A stretch of 64,000 nucleotides of DNA from Isoetes taiwanensis (GCA_021234155.1 JAJEKV010000067.1:4457279-4521278), one strand, 5' to 3'. Positions 45,456-57,760 are shown, numbered from the stretch's first letter. The notes: generated from the sequence alone by a model not told the origin. A program made the numbers and translations.

Positions 45456-47413
45456 CTGGGGTTTTGTTCAATGGGCATATTATTTATTTGTTATAGGCCT
45501 TTGAAGATGGTGTGTTGCTCTGTTAATTTGTCCTTGAAATAGTATTATTCTTTAACTACTCCTTCAAATAGTATTACTCTTTAACTTTGGTACATTGCCA
45601 GTGTTTGCCCAAATTATCTATGCATTCCCAGATCCAACAGCTTTAAATGTCTAGATAAATGCAGCTACAACAGCTTCCCATCTGCTTGGAATGTGTAGAC
45701 AAATGTAGTCCTACTCCAGCAGCTTCAAATGTCTAGACAAAATCTCAATCCCTTTAGGAGTTTTGCTAGCTTGTTATTATTTGTCACGTTGTTGGTCTTG
45801 ATTAGCCTTCAAGGTAATGTTTTGAATGAATCCCATTTCTCATAAATATACAAGTGTTCAAATGATCACCAGGTTTGACATTCTCATCACTAACTGCCTC
45901 ATGTCTCTTAATACCATGCTTGCTTAAAGGAATTCTTCGCTTTTTAAAGGAATTCTTCGATTTTTTGACTAAGCTCAAAAACTATTTTGTCCTGCTCCCA
46001 AGTTGTAGTGTCCCAGTAGAACCATTTAGCCTAAAGCATGTTTTTGAAAAACAACTCTAGAAATGTTAAGCCATTAAGACAACATTTGCAAAAATATCCT
46101 CATTTGGAGTATGTATTTGAAATTTTCTTTCACAGCAGAAAAAGCGTTGCAAAAAAAAGTGAGTACCAGAAAAGACATCAGCGGAATTGGCAAAATTGTT
46201 GCTCTGGATTTGGCTGTGAGTTTTTAAGCCAAGGCCTATTTTTGTAGTGAATTAGAATCCTCTGTGTAAGCGACTGAACTTGATTTTGGAAGAAAAAAGC
46301 AATTACAAATGCATGGCTCAGAGGAAGTCAAATTCAAGGATAAATCTGATTCATATCATTTTATCTGTATGAAATTGCAAGCGCCAGAAATCGTATGCTT
46401 AGTGCACTTTGCACAGGCCGCTGCAGAATTTCCTCAACAGACCAAGATAGGGTCGAATTTGAGTAGAGCGATCCAGCAATTCTGTTGTAAAATAGCAATT
46501 CTATTGTGAAATGGGCTCCAAATTCCATCACGAGAATTTAGCTAAAACAAAGAAAAAAGAGGAAGTAAGCATTGTTTGTAAGAGTTTGACCACCCAATTC
46601 ATTTTCTTCCCAGAAGGCCCCCTTTACTGTTTCTAGCCTCTTCCTGTTAATCCAGTGGTTCAAAAAATTAAACAGAGCCTTTCTTCTGCTATCAATCCAG
46701 AATGATGCAGGACCAAGTACATTTTTATACCCAAAAAGAAATTTCGATTCAAATGGGTGTAACAATTATGCCCCAAAGGAGTGAATGGCAGCAGAAAACG
46801 ATGTAAAAATTTGAAGAGAAAAGATTGAAGAAAAGAACGATGTCGACGTGGCAAGCCCATACTAAAAAGACGGCGGAGAAAAAGTAGCCTGCAGAAAAAA
46901 ATAAACTAACAAAAGGCACACTAGAAGGCTTTGGCAAGGTAAGACTTGCTAAGTTTTTATTTAGCCTTGATTTCACTAGACTGCGATTGTTGGCTAATTT
47001 TTTCCCTTCAAAGTCAAAGCCATTTAGAAGGTCAAAGTTGTTAGGCATGTAGATTGGTTGTTAAAAAAAAGAAAAATACCAAGTTAGGCATTTAGATTGG
47101 TATTTACAAAAAAAAAAAAGGGAAAAAAAAGTCATAGGATCATAAAATAATAAATCTAACGGTCTTATCTTGTGCCACCTCAAATTTTGGTAGAATTCCA
47201 GGAAAGCCTGGCAAGACTGGTGTGCTAAAACAAATTTATATGGAGACCAATATACCCTTTTTTTTTCTTTGTCTTGTTCAATGTTGCCTTGAGGTTGTGA
47301 GTGAATTGATTGAATGTCACACCCTTGTAATCATGGTGATTTCTATGTCATGTAAGAAGGGGAGAGATCTGTTTTTGCTTTACCTAATACATGGTATTCC
47401 GTTTTTGTTTTCT
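45456..47413. other. non-coding spacer
   Basis: Small duplications are present (CTTTAACT with AGTATTA at 45540-45585; AAAGGAATTCTTCG twice at about 45926-45960). Open frames at 45875-46860 lack recognisable features. Nothing else is supported. Confidence 0.4.
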
Positions 47414-49317
47414 TGTGACGGGCCTGGCCAGTTAACCTCTCGGTAACTGGAGATCCCATCGATCTCTACCGTTGGATCTACTTAACCTCTGGGACTCAAG
47501 AAGTTAACACACGCATGCTTAGGTAAAGAATTTAATCTTTGTATATATTCTAAGGTCCCAAACATATACTTGCCCATTACTCAGCAATATCCCGCACACA
47601 ATGAATGTTCTTAATAACTATAGCTTCAAGCCCATATATAAAAATAATAGTAATAATAATCAAGTTTATTGAATAGGAATCCACACACTTCTACTCTCGC
47701 CTTTCCGAAGCTTGGCTACTTTCTGGAGCATCTCACGCCTCTGCTTACACCATCAACCACGGGGTTAGTCACACGGACTAAGTAGGAATCGGGGATCTAG
47801 GACATATCTAGCTTCAACAATACAAGGCATTAACCTAGAACAACAACCTAACCTTACCGTAGCCTCGCCCTTGCAATCCAAGTAACTAGTCCAGCAAGCA
47901 TGACCATTCCAACAAAGAAGACCACATATATAATAACCAAGCAATCATAGCATCAACATTGCAACCAATATTCCTCTGGGTCTGAGCAAGGTCAACTCAG
48001 CTGATCAGGCCAGTGACATAGAGGCGGGGTAACCACGTGTGTACACACCCATCCACGCTGCGTCCAGCATTGGAGGACCACTTAACTGTGCATGACGTTG
48101 TATCATACGGTACCAACGCCTGATGTTCAAATAATACCATTTACATAGCACTGTGCAATAACCGCGAGTCTAGACCATCGCATCTAGACCCTGGCCCCAG
48201 AGGTCTATATCAAAGAGTTATACTACACATAGATCACAATACTATGAATTCCACCCAATATCAACTAGGCACATTTCCATATCAAATTTACCTTAGAAAT
48301 TCCATAATTTACACCTCATGCAACAAAGGAAATCCAGTTATATGCTCGTATAAACATTACTATCTCTACCATGCAACATGCAATGCCTGGTGCTTAAGCA
48401 AAATACAACCTTCACTAATATCTTATTACTTTTAACTAGATCAACTTCCTTCGAATTACTACTTATAACCTAAATGACGATGGCTTCCATAACCCTGCTA
48501 ACTAGTTTATTAATTCCTCAGCTAGTAATACCCCTAGCATATATTTTCCCTTTGCTAATTTAGTTATTTCCAAAGGGTTTAGATATACAACTAGCTACCT
48601 TGTTAAACTACACATCCCATAATCATAAATACTTATCCATTAGCATACCCCTCCTTCACTTAGCCTTCAATCCTAAATAAGTCACTAGCCCAATTCCTTG
48701 ATCCAAACCAACCCTTAATATTTTATTCCAAAACCTATAACCTTAGCTTTTCCTTTAACTTTATACTTTATTATTACCTTACTAACTAAATATTAACATA
48801 GTAGAGAATATTAAATCGGTTAATATGCTCGCTATCCATTAACCATGCATGCCTATTCATGACCATGCTCATATGATTTAACTCCAAGTTTATACTACAT
48901 TCAGAGCAATCATTATTAAATCAACACAGCTATACAAACACTAGAAACTTGATCCCCACCTGGAAATCCCGCTTGCTTCTTCTGCACTCCCAGCAACACG
49001 CTCCCAGAATATTGCTCACACCCTGCTAATTCAGCAATCCGGCTGCAATCTATCGCCTTCCAAAATGTTCCACCATCACAAAAAAGACTTCTTTTACATG
49101 GAAAACTCCTTCCCAAGAAATCAAGAATAATATTGTTGCGCTTATATAACCTAGCAATGCCCTTGCATGCATGCATGCACACACTGCATGCATGGACACA
49201 TTGCATGCATGTATTCCTAGCACATAATCATTTATTTTACTTTTGAAAATGCACTCTTGTATAATGGCAACGTTACTTACATCTTAGTGTTGGTGCTAGG
49301 TTGCTAGGTCCGTTACA
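47414..49317. mobile_element. solo LTR of a Ty3/gypsy-type retrotransposon
   Basis: The segment starts TGTGACGGGCC and ends GGTCCGTTACA, i.e. TG...CA with an 11-bp inverted terminal match (TGTRACGGRCC). It is flanked by a perfect 5-bp direct repeat TTTCT (47409-47413 and 49318-49322). Length is 1.9 kb, there is no coding capacity and no internal second LTR, which fits a solo LTR left by recombination between the two LTRs. TGTRACGG-type LTR ends are common in plant gypsy elements. Confidence 0.8.
49143..49212. repeat. GCATGCAT microsatellite
   Basis: Repeated TGCATGCATG words with AC interruptions inside the LTR, palindromic by nature. Confidence 0.8.
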
Positions 49318-49322
49318 TTTCT

Positions 49323-50433
49323 TGTCTTTTATGTGTGTAATTTTGCCCCTACACATAGAATATAAAATAATAAATTTATATGCATTTTTGCGTGGACAAT
49401 TGCTAACGTGATGCGTTAAGCCACACATATTAGATACAAACGTTGGCAAGGAGTTTGGATTTATTAAACTGGCACATAATCATTTCTCACAACGGGCTTG
49501 GCTCCACATATGTGAGTTTGTAAATTAAGCATAATCCAACTGAGAACCAGAACGATATCTAAAGAGCGATGGCAATTATGGCGGCTCCACATAGTTTTTT
49601 ATTGATACAAGTTTGTGTATATATATATAGCACAATCCAGAACAAACATGAGCATCAGAAGAAGTGATCCAAGAAGCAAACCATCTGAGGCAGATCGACC
49701 TGCCCACTAGCGCAGGACTTCAAAGATGGTATATCTACATATCTAAGCGGCCACAAAGACTACAATAGCATGACATATAGCTTGCATGGTTTCATTCTTG
49801 AACCTGCCTTCCCTTCTCCCTGTAAACATTAAAGCTTATTTGTTGCAATACAAGCAACTTGGGGCCTTACAATGTCATAATAAGTGAAAATACAACGTAA
49901 GGGTGCCGTGCCAATTCATTAACTAATAAACATATGGACATTTCAGATTAGGGATTCTTCAAACAAGTTAAAATCGTTTTCTTGGCTTCAGCCCGAATGG
50001 CTTGTATAACGCTATTCCAAACAAGTTCGGCTTCAAATGGCAAAATAACAACAAGGATCTCGATAATCATAACAATGTGAACCAATATTGTATGACGTCT
50101 TCAGAGATTAAATCCATTATAGCGAGGCTTAAATTTTGATAGTTTATAAAGACATGAATTTTTATACAAAGTAATCAGCCGTTCTTTTGATTAGTGCTTT
50201 TCATTAGTTAGTAGCTGATTCACTTTATATTGCATACTTGATGTCAGCAACTAATACCCAACCTCTTCCAACATTCTACAGATGCATATATACTACACAG
50301 GCTTCCAGAAGGTTTTGTTGATGAAGTATTCTTTTACAAGTTGCTGCAGTTCAAAAGAACGTTTACAATGCTTGATTTACAGGAATGATCCTCTTGCCAG
50401 ACCCTTTCTTCACAGCCTTATTTTTCCATATCT
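49323..50433. other. non-coding spacer
   Basis: AT-rich sequence with no supported gene. A short TATATA run lies at about 49618-49630. Confidence 0.4.
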
Positions 50434-50940
50434 CTAAGTAGTTATATACTGGACCGTTTGAGAGCTCTCAAAGCATGACGTATAGAAGAACCTATGTCTG
50501 GGAAGGAGCTTGCATGCTTTGATAGCAACCACTTCTGCATGACTTGCATCATGTTGTTCAGCTGACCATGAACAGTTGAGAACGACAACAGACTTTTCTG
50601 AAACGACAATATTACATGCAGCCAATACTTCCTTGGATGACATGCGCAAAGGATACAGTTACGAGCTTGCTTGCCTGCTGTCATATCGTGAACATTCATA
50701 GGATCTTGAAGATTCTCAAGATCATCTAATAGCAGGCTGTAACCATTCGCAAAAATTGTCATCAAGCTCGAGACATTGCAAAATCCTTCCAAAAATGCCC
50801 CGCAATGCATTCCAAATACCAACATCATCTGCAGTAAATGGTACAAGTGCCAACAATCGATCTATAAGAGCAGGATCATGTGCAATAGCATGCACCAAGG
50901 AAACTTTTTCTGTCAAAAGGTTTACAAGCAAAACCATTGC
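50434..50940 (-). pseudogene. unrecognised helical-protein fragment, frameshifted
   Basis: The minus strand starts with LLVNLLTEKVSLVHAIAHDP and LLALVPFTADDVGIWNALRG, then changes frame to LLLDDLENLQDPMNVHDMTA, then again to SKEVLAACNIVVSEKSVVVL and HAEVVAIKACKLL. The periodic leucines and alanines suggest ARM/HEAT-like helices, but I cannot assign a family. At least two frame changes indicate decay, although short introns cannot be excluded. Confidence 0.45.
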
Positions 50941-52771
50941 AGAAATTCCTGCATTGGCAATCTGCCACCAAAAAATAGATACATTAGCTATTTATACACA
51001 CTCTACAAAACTTGTATCATCCAGGATTTAACATTAAAACAACAATCAAATGTTTGGGGCAATGCATAAACTAAAAAAGAAATTTGACCTCCAAAGCACC
51101 ACATAACTTCTCAATGAGCAGCCTTGGTAGACCTGATGATGTCTAAATGCCTTGCAAGCTTAGGTCCTACTATGACATTTGGAACCGTATTGGTTCATTC
51201 CCAGTTATATACCTCAATTATAGACCTGTAAACCACAAGGTCCAACATGTAGATTCTGCCTCAGCCTGCTCTCCAACTCCTTCTTTGCATTTGCACGAAT
51301 TTCAAACTCCATAGTGCAGACACAGGAAGAAGGTTTGCGACTCCATCTGAGGTGTATTATCCATAAATTTCTGCCTGAGTTTACAAAGGCAATCAATATC
51401 GATGGTGATAAATATAGCAATCAAGCCCAGAGTTTACCTTACTCAAATAAGGAACTTGGGAAATTCAGAAAAACCAGAATCCCCCAAAAGTTACAACTTG
51501 ACTTGCACAATAAATGATAATGCAAGCAAATGAATAAACGCTTCTAGAAATAAGAGGGAATAGATCAATTGCAAAAAGGAAGTTGTTTGTAATCCTATCA
51601 AATCTAAGCCCTCTGCATTTACCCTTGTGAAAAAAGATCTTATTTCTCTAATGCTAAAACAATCGGCTCAAAAAGAAATTAAGCAAATTGCATGTTTCTA
51701 GTCTAAAAATATCAATTGTCCTGAAACAGCGCATTCCTCCTGCCAAGTGATTACCTAGAATTCAAGACTATCGCATAATATGCATACCCTTGGATGCTAA
51801 TTTCTATTAAAGCCTGTAGGAGAAACCATGAACAAGCTCTTTATTCTATTCAAATTCTGCAGCAATGCATGTGGAGGCAACTGAAACTTAGACAAGGATA
51901 CTTTGTTATCACTCAGCATTTAATGAACTGCAAAGGAGCCAACAAAATAGAAACGAAAAATCACATCCCATCTAAGTCAAACAAAAACTTATGACTAAGA
52001 ATCGAAGCAGCAAGAGTACATTCCTTTAACGCAAAATGGAGCACCGGAGTAGCTATGGAAGTGAGTATGCAACCTTCTGAATTAACGAACCCGTAGTACA
52101 AGACATGATTAGAAAACAAAGCATGGCTAGATTGATAGATCAGGAAAATAATACATGCAAAGTAACTAGAGACCAAGCTTACAGCAGCCTAAAATACGGG
52201 AAAAATTCCATTATGAAGTATCCGAGGTATATAATAAGAATAGAAACAGGTGCCTATAGCCTGAAGAAGGAAAAATAGACGAAGGCATAATCTCCTGCGA
52301 AAGGTAATGTCACAATGTAAAATATTTTCAATGGCATGCAGAAACATCTTAGACTGTAGGTTAACTTCGTCAAAGAAATGCACAAACAATAAGGCAGTTA
52401 AAGTAGGGCAGAAATCTCACTTTCAGAGATGCTACTTCCCGTCTTGCCACATGTTTTGCACAAGACGAAATTATCCGTCTTCCTAATCGTGCCGCCACAA
52501 GCCCCGCCATAGCACTATAAGCAGACCAAACCAGTCGTCCACATGAATTCTGTTGTTTTGGATGCTTGGCAAAACCCTACAGTTCCTGAGGCAATTGAGT
52601 CTTGTATATGTGATAGGTCTGAGTTAAATGTGCAGCTCCCAAGTGTTCAAATGCATGCAAGAAAGGCTGCCAGAGGATCATAATACAGATACACAAACAT
52701 AAGCTGCAACTTGAAGAGTATAGAAAACATCAGGATTTAGATTGCTTGCATTTTGCATTTGTTAATGACCC
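50941..52771. other. spacer or intronic sequence, no supported gene
   Basis: Only short frames on both strands. It lies between minus-strand gene fragments and may be intron or debris of the same locus. Confidence 0.35.
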
Positions 52772-52857
52772 TCAAAGCCTGGGCTTTTCACCTATGTTAG
52801 GCTCGAAATGGAATGGGCCTGCAAGGCAGAATGAAATATAAATCAACTGCACCGACC

Positions 52858-52993
52858 AGAAGCCACAAAAGAAGATATGCAAAGCGATGGCAGTAGCACA
52901 TCTCCAATGCTTCCACAAGAATAATCTCCTGCTTTGTATTTCACAGTACCCAGATTCATCATCTTGAACAACTCCCTCCTGGTGCAAATGGAA
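52858..52993. repeat. dispersed duplication, copy 1
   Basis: ACAAAAGAAGATATGCAAAG, CGATGGCAGTAGCA and ATCTCCAATGCTT recur at 53628-53718 with about 90 percent identity by eye. The ALFIN-like exon lies between the copies. Confidence 0.82.
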
Positions 52994-53244
52994 CAATCGA
53001 CAGAAGTTAGAAACTAGCATGCCATAAATCCCAGATCAAACCTCAAATTAAAATTAATTATCAATGTACATGCAATCGAACATAGTGCATTATTTCAGGT
53101 AATTTACTTCTAATCAGAACTTCTAGTAGGAAAACTTAAGTATCTTGCATCTTCCTATTTCTAGGTAGACTAAACTGTCATTTTTGTCAAATCTAGCACC
53201 ATGATAGAAATGCCAAGCATGACTACATATAAAGTCAAGCATGA

Positions 53245-53407
53245 CTATGAACAGCTACTAAAGATAACCAGTCTTTCCGCTCCATGCCATCTCTTGCAAA
53301 GTTGATGCCTAAAGCAGGCTCTGGAAGTTCTGGGGGCACCTCTTCAACTAGCAAGTCTACGTTCCATGTTCCGTCATTGTAACCATAAAGGCAAAGGTTC
53401 TCTTTCT
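53245..53407 (-). pseudogene. ALFIN-like PHD-finger protein exon fragment
   Basis: The minus strand, after an acceptor (TCTTGTAG before 53407), reads [40 protein letters not shown] and [14 protein letters not shown], the strongly conserved N-terminal (PAL/DUF3594) domain of plant ALFIN-like histone-H3K4me readers. A stop follows at about 53235. The upstream exon, the rest of the domain and the C-terminal PHD finger are not visible, so it is a fragment (about 54 of roughly 250 residues). Confidence 0.85.
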
Positions 53408-53627
53408 CTACAAGATACAAGACTAAAAATAGTTATCGCAACTTTTGAATCAACAGGAACACGCTACAATTTTTGAATGAATTATAAGACAGAAAGATAA
53501 GGGAGAGAGAGAGAGAGCAAAAACGACCCAACTGTAAGACTGTGACGGAACGCAAAACTGGGCCCGACAAAAAGGTTTAAGAAAAAGCACGAGTCTGTAA
53601 CAAATCGCACGAGTCTGTGGGCCGACC

Positions 53628-53718
53628 AGAGGCCACAAAAGAAGATATGCAAAGCGATGGCAGTAGCATATCTCCAATGCTTTCACAAGAATGATCTTCT
53701 ACTTTGTATTTCACATTG
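53628..53718. repeat. dispersed duplication, copy 2
   Basis: Second copy of 52858-52993, beginning GACCAGAGGCCACAAAAG and lost after TTTCACATTGCC. Confidence 0.82.
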
Positions 53719-53888
53719 CCTAGATTGAAAGAACGACATGGTTACTACCTTTTTGAGAAACACAAGAGGGTGCAGAAAGCTGTGAATCGAAGCCATGCCA
53801 AAAACAAAGCCCAGAAGGAAGAATGCTCATGGCACGAGAAGTCTTTTCGTATCCCGTATCCAAATTTTAGTCCTTATCTAATTTTCAT

Positions 53889-54022
53889 GACCGTAGATTC
53901 ATAAAATTATAGATCGGACGGTTTTGAGTATGGCCACATCATATTTTGCTGATGTATGACCGTAGATTCATAAAATTATAGATCGGACGGTTTTGAATAT
54001 GGCCACATCAGATTTTGCTGAT
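53889..54022. repeat. tandem duplication of about 70 bp
   Basis: TGACCGTAGATTCATAAAAT, GATCGGACGGTTTTGA and TATGGCCACATCA are repeated twice in direct succession. Downstream GGTAGGGCTGGTGTGCTA resembles GGCAAGACTGGTGTGCTA at about 47208-47226, so both may be edges of an old small repeat. Confidence 0.85.
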
Positions 54023-54025
54023 GTG

Positions 54026-55466
54026 GAAGAGACACATGGATAGGCTAGAATTGCAAGAACGGCCGTAGGCCCGGTAGGGCTGGTGTGCTAATAAAAAATA
54101 AAAAAAAAATGACTCCATTATTATATATGTTCAGATTAGGCCCTACATCACACTAAAGGCCAAACTGAAAAAATTTAAATAAATAGCCAACAAAAGTCTG
54201 TTATATAGGCCTTGGGCATGCAAACTATATCGCATCGAGGGTGCCCAAACTCCATCGAGTAGTTTGGTGGCACATCCTACAATATTTGGACGAGGGGTCA
54301 GCTATGTTTTCCATGTGGTTTACAGTTCCACGATGCAAGAAAGAATCGTGTTTCTAATCGCCAGAGTATGGAAGATTTGGCTACAAATCTTGCTGATATC
54401 TTATGCGATCTACTAAAAGAACCATGTTTTTGTGTTTCTGATGGCCAGAGTACACAAGATTTGGCTATGAGGAGTCGTAAAAGGTCATTCATACTTGATT
54501 TTGTGACATCTAATGCTCAAGGATGTCTTCAAAATCCAACGTCTTCAAACCATCAAGTAAAAACAAATCCATGAAGCTCATCAAAACCTGAACCACAGTT
54601 GGATTTACCACATATTTGAGCTCGATAAACTAGTGATGTAGATGTAGCAAAGGGTTCAAAAATAGAATTACAAAACATGTATTTTGATTTTGTGTCTGTC
54701 GAAGTGTGATATAGGATGGCGGGCAGAACTGCTGGTGTGTCCAATGCCTGCCTATTCTTGCCATGTATTTATTTGGTTTTGCCTGTAATGCGACTTTGCT
54801 CTTAGGCAATATTGAGGGAATAATATTTTACATAGCTTTGCCTTAACTATATAGCACTTTCACCTTGGACCACTCCCCCATGCTTGTACTAATGAGAGCT
54901 GCGGCATCTATGAATTGGAAGGGATTCAAAGACTAGACTATGTGGTTAGCAGTAAACCTAGTGAATACTAGGTTTATATTCAATCCAAGTATTGTTACTA
55001 GGTCCAAAGGTTGGAACCATTGTTCGTAGGTCAAAATGAGCCTATTTATTTGTAAGGGTGTTTAATAGTTCATATTCGGTCCAATTGAGTTAAGCCATCC
55101 CTGCACTTTCAAATCTGGAATGGAGCGAAATTGATGATCAGAGCATGGGAGGCGATTCTTCTTGAATTGGGGCCAACTGTAAAATGGATAAATAGGAAGC
55201 TATTGTATATAGCTAGATACAGAGAAATGGATTCATCTAAGGTGGATGCTCAAGCTTTCGAGGTATAAAAGTGCTACAATATCTTAATCATAACCTGATG
55301 AACAATATTTGGGGCAATACCATTGCTACAGTATTTTTGAAGTTTTCATTATCTATTTGAGATTCATTTAAATTGTACTAGTTACATACATTGTTTCTTG
55401 AAGTTATTCTAGTGAAAGTTGATTCAGTTTTTCTAATTGATAGACAATGCATTGTATAATCCCATC
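54026..55466. other. spacer and probable copia 5' LTR
   Basis: No gene is supported. The right part, ending CCCATCA at 55466, should be the 5' LTR of the copia element because a primer-binding site follows at once. I cannot place the left LTR edge or find a matching 3' LTR. Confidence 0.4.
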
Positions 55467-55468
55467 AA

Positions 55469-55481
55469 GGGTATCAGAGCC
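55469..55481 (+). promoter_or_regulatory. copia primer-binding site (initiator Met tRNA)
   Basis: GGGTATCAGAGCC matches the TGGTATCAGAGCC site, complementary to the 3' end of initiator methionine tRNA, that primes minus-strand synthesis in most plant copia elements (first base changed). It lies one or two bases after the probable LTR end. Confidence 0.75.
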
Positions 55482-55572
55482 AAGTTGCAATGTCCAGCAA
55501 GTTTGGAATGTCCTTACTAAGTGGGATAAGGGTGTATGAAGGTGGCCCTGGATTCCTGTATAGAAAGAGCAG

Positions 55573-56415
55573 ATGAAGAACATTTTGGAGAATGAAAATT
55601 TGTGGGGATTGTTGTTTGAATCTAATGGTTCAACTAGTGTTATGGCAGGTAGAAGCAGTGCATCAACTAGTGTGGCCGCAGACAGGAGAGAAAGTAGCTC
55701 TTCTGATACATTTGCAACTGATACTGTGGCAGTTAGTATAGTAAGTGAAGTAGCAAAGTTTGAAGAGCCTATGCCATATTAACTAGCAAAGTTGAGGCAT
55801 CTATTTTGCTAAAAGTTAGAGGTAAGACACTAGGTGATTTTAGATAAAGAACTTAGAATTTTTAAGGCTTAAGGAAGAAGATGATCTCAACAAGTTCTTT
55901 TCTAGATTTGATAATATAGTAGCAAACTTTGAAGGTGTTGGTGTAGTTGTGGCGGAGCAGTAACAACTGAAGAAATGATAAGGACTGAATTTGAACAGAC
56001 AAAGGTACTGTTTGATCATTATGAAGAAAATGTTGAAGTATTGTATAGTATTAAAAGTAGATATAAGGGAAATAATTCAAATGATGCTAAGGAAAGAGGG
56101 CAAGTTGGTCTATGCTATCATTGCAAAGCTCTTGGTCATTTAAAATCTGATGAAGTAGAATATTATAATTGTGGCAAAAAAGGCCATGTTGCAAATAGAT
56201 GCTCTAGTAGCAAAGGAGGGAGAGGGAAATCCAACAGAGGCACGGGATCCTTCAGAGGAAGAGGTAGAGGAAGATCAAGTGCTGCTGTAAACTTTACCCA
56301 AGATAGTGAAGAAGGCATAGTTGAAGAGGACAAGGCAGCTGAGGTAAGTAAACATACTATTTTAACCATTAAAAAAGTGAGAAGACTGATGTTGAAAATG
56401 ATATGCTGGTCTTAG
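55573..56415 (+). pseudogene. copia gag remnant with zinc knuckles
   Basis: Gag coats the RNA in the virus-like particle of the retrotransposon. Two separate frames (55573-55782 and 55975-56415) show that frameshifts and stops have broken it. The CCHC knuckle CGKKGHVANRC is complete; the preceding one has lost its final cysteine. A Gly/Arg-rich stretch (FRGRGRGRSSAAVNF) follows. Confidence 0.8.
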
Positions 56416-56539
56416 ATAATGGAGCAGAAAAAACAGTGATAGGCTTAACCAAGTTATTGAAGAAAGAAAATGATGGCAGAATAGGTTATGTTAAACTTGG
56501 AAATGAGGAGCTACAGAAAGTCCAATGTGTTGGTGTTTT

Positions 56540-56645
56540 AGAATTGTTTGATTACAAGGAAATGCAGTTGTTTTGAAAGATGTGCTATATGTGACATCAT
56601 TAATCAAAAATTTAATTTCTGTTAGTCAATTAGTAGACATGGAAT
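56540..56645 (+). repeat. 105-bp direct repeat flanking the gypsy insert, copy 1
   Basis: The segment GATTACAAGGAAATGCAGTT to TTAGTAGACATG recurs at 57571-57675. Both copies share the same one-base frameshift between DYK and the following NAVVLKDVLYV, so the duplication came after that mutation. Confidence 0.9.
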
Positions 56646-56658
56646 ATGTTATGGACCA

Positions 56659-56799
56659 AGGGCAAGTCGCGCTTGCGGGCTTGGGACCAGGATTCTGCCT
56701 TGGGAATGCCACGGGGTGGCCTCAGAACGTTCCCAGGCCACCCCATGGCATTCCCAAGGCAGACTCCTGGTCCCAAGGCCCGCAAGCGTGACTTGCCCT
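56659..56799. repeat. 141-bp GC-rich hairpin at the copia/gypsy junction
   Basis: AGGGCAAGTCGCGCTTGCGG on the left pairs with CCGCAAGCGTGACTTGCCCT on the right. The arms are about 64 bp with few mismatches (TTGGGACCAGGA, TGCCTTGGGAATGCCA, GGGGTGGCC) and the loop is about 11 bp. It lies exactly between copia and gypsy sequence. Confidence 0.92.
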
Positions 56800-57570
56800 A
56801 TCAAGAGTATGCGTGGGTTCGAGCTCAGCAAGAGGCCTTTGAAAGGATTAAATGCTTTTTAGTGAGTAGTCCAGTACTAAAGGTACCTGACCTCAATGAG
56901 TCATTTGAGGTATACACGGATGCTTGTGGGCAAGCTCTGGGAGCTATGGTTATGCAACAAGGTCATGTTATTGCATATGAAAGTCGTAAGCTTAATCAAG
57001 CGGAGCGGAATTATGTGACATATGAGCAGGAACTATTGGCTATAGTTCATGCATTGAAGACGTGGCGGCACTACTTGAGATGTGGTACCAGTAAAGAGCC
57101 ACGCAAGTTTGTGGTTTATACTGACCATAAGCCCTTGAGGTTTTTGCAAAGCCAAGCTGAGATTAGTCATAGGCAAGCTAGGTGGCTTGACTTTTTGCAT
57201 GAGTTCCATTTTAGTATTGAGCATACCCCTGAAAAGAATAATCCGGTTGCGGATGCCTTATCCAGGATTAAGCAGTTGAATATTTTGATGGTAGGGGAGA
57301 GTGATCTTTTCCAAAGGATTAAAGACGCATATCAAGAAGATAAGCAACAACCCACGGTAACCAAATCTGCGGATTGGTGGACTGAGCAAGATGGGTTGTA
57401 CTTTTATAAATCAAGGATTTATGTTCCATTGCATGCTACCTTTGGGATTTGATATTGCGTGACCATCATGAAACCTCGCAAGCTAGGCACGGGGGTGAGT
57501 GGAAGACCTATGAGTTGGTCAAGCGTCACTACTATTGGCCAGACATGAAGGAACAAGTCCGGGACATGTA
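56800..57570 (+). mobile_element. Ty3/gypsy pol fragment (RNase H and integrase zinc finger)
   Basis: The frame reads AQQEAFERIKCFLVSSPVLK and VYTDACGQALGAMVMQQGHV (first RNase H aspartate in the TDA motif), then YVTYEQELLAIVHALKTWRH (catalytic Glu), YTDHKPLRFLQSQAE, and NPVADALSRI at the end of RNase H. The connection region follows, then after a frame change near 57450 RDHHETSQARH...TYELVKRHYYWPDM, the HHCC integrase finger region without its cysteines. No RT, integrase core or LTR is attached. It lies between two 105-bp copies of copia sequence. Confidence 0.88.
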
Positions 57571-57675
57571 GAATTTTTTGATTACAAGGAAATGCAGTTG
57601 TTTTGAAAGATGCGCTATGTCTGACATCATTAGTCAAAATTTTAATTTCTGTTAGTCAATTAGTAGACATGAAAT
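57571..57675 (+). repeat. 105-bp direct repeat flanking the gypsy insert, copy 2
   Basis: Second copy of 56540-56645, with a few substitutions, after which genuine copia sequence continues to about 57760. Confidence 0.9.
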
Positions 57676-57760
57676 ACACCATTGTGTTCAACAGGCTGGA
57701 ATGTATTGTTCTTCCAGATAATGAAATCAATTTTTTAGGGAAAAGAGTTGGGTCGGATTT

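Larger units (their letters stand above)
55490..57760 (+). mobile_element. broken Ty1/copia element (gag, protease, start of integrase)
   Basis: Gag-like sequence begins with SKFGMSL and continues out of frame to MKNILENENLWGLLFES. At 56120-56200 there are two zinc knuckles: an imperfect CYHCKALGHLKSD lacking its last Cys, then the intact YYNCGKKGHVANRC, followed by an Arg/Gly-rich tail. At about 56412 DNGAEKTVIG is the aspartic protease site (usual DSGA changed to DNGA). DVLYVTSLIKNLISVSQLVD is the typical junction before integrase. A gypsy fragment and a hairpin interrupt it, after which KYTIVFNRLECIVLPDNEIN resumes. No copia reverse transcriptase is present; the element is dead. Confidence 0.82.
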
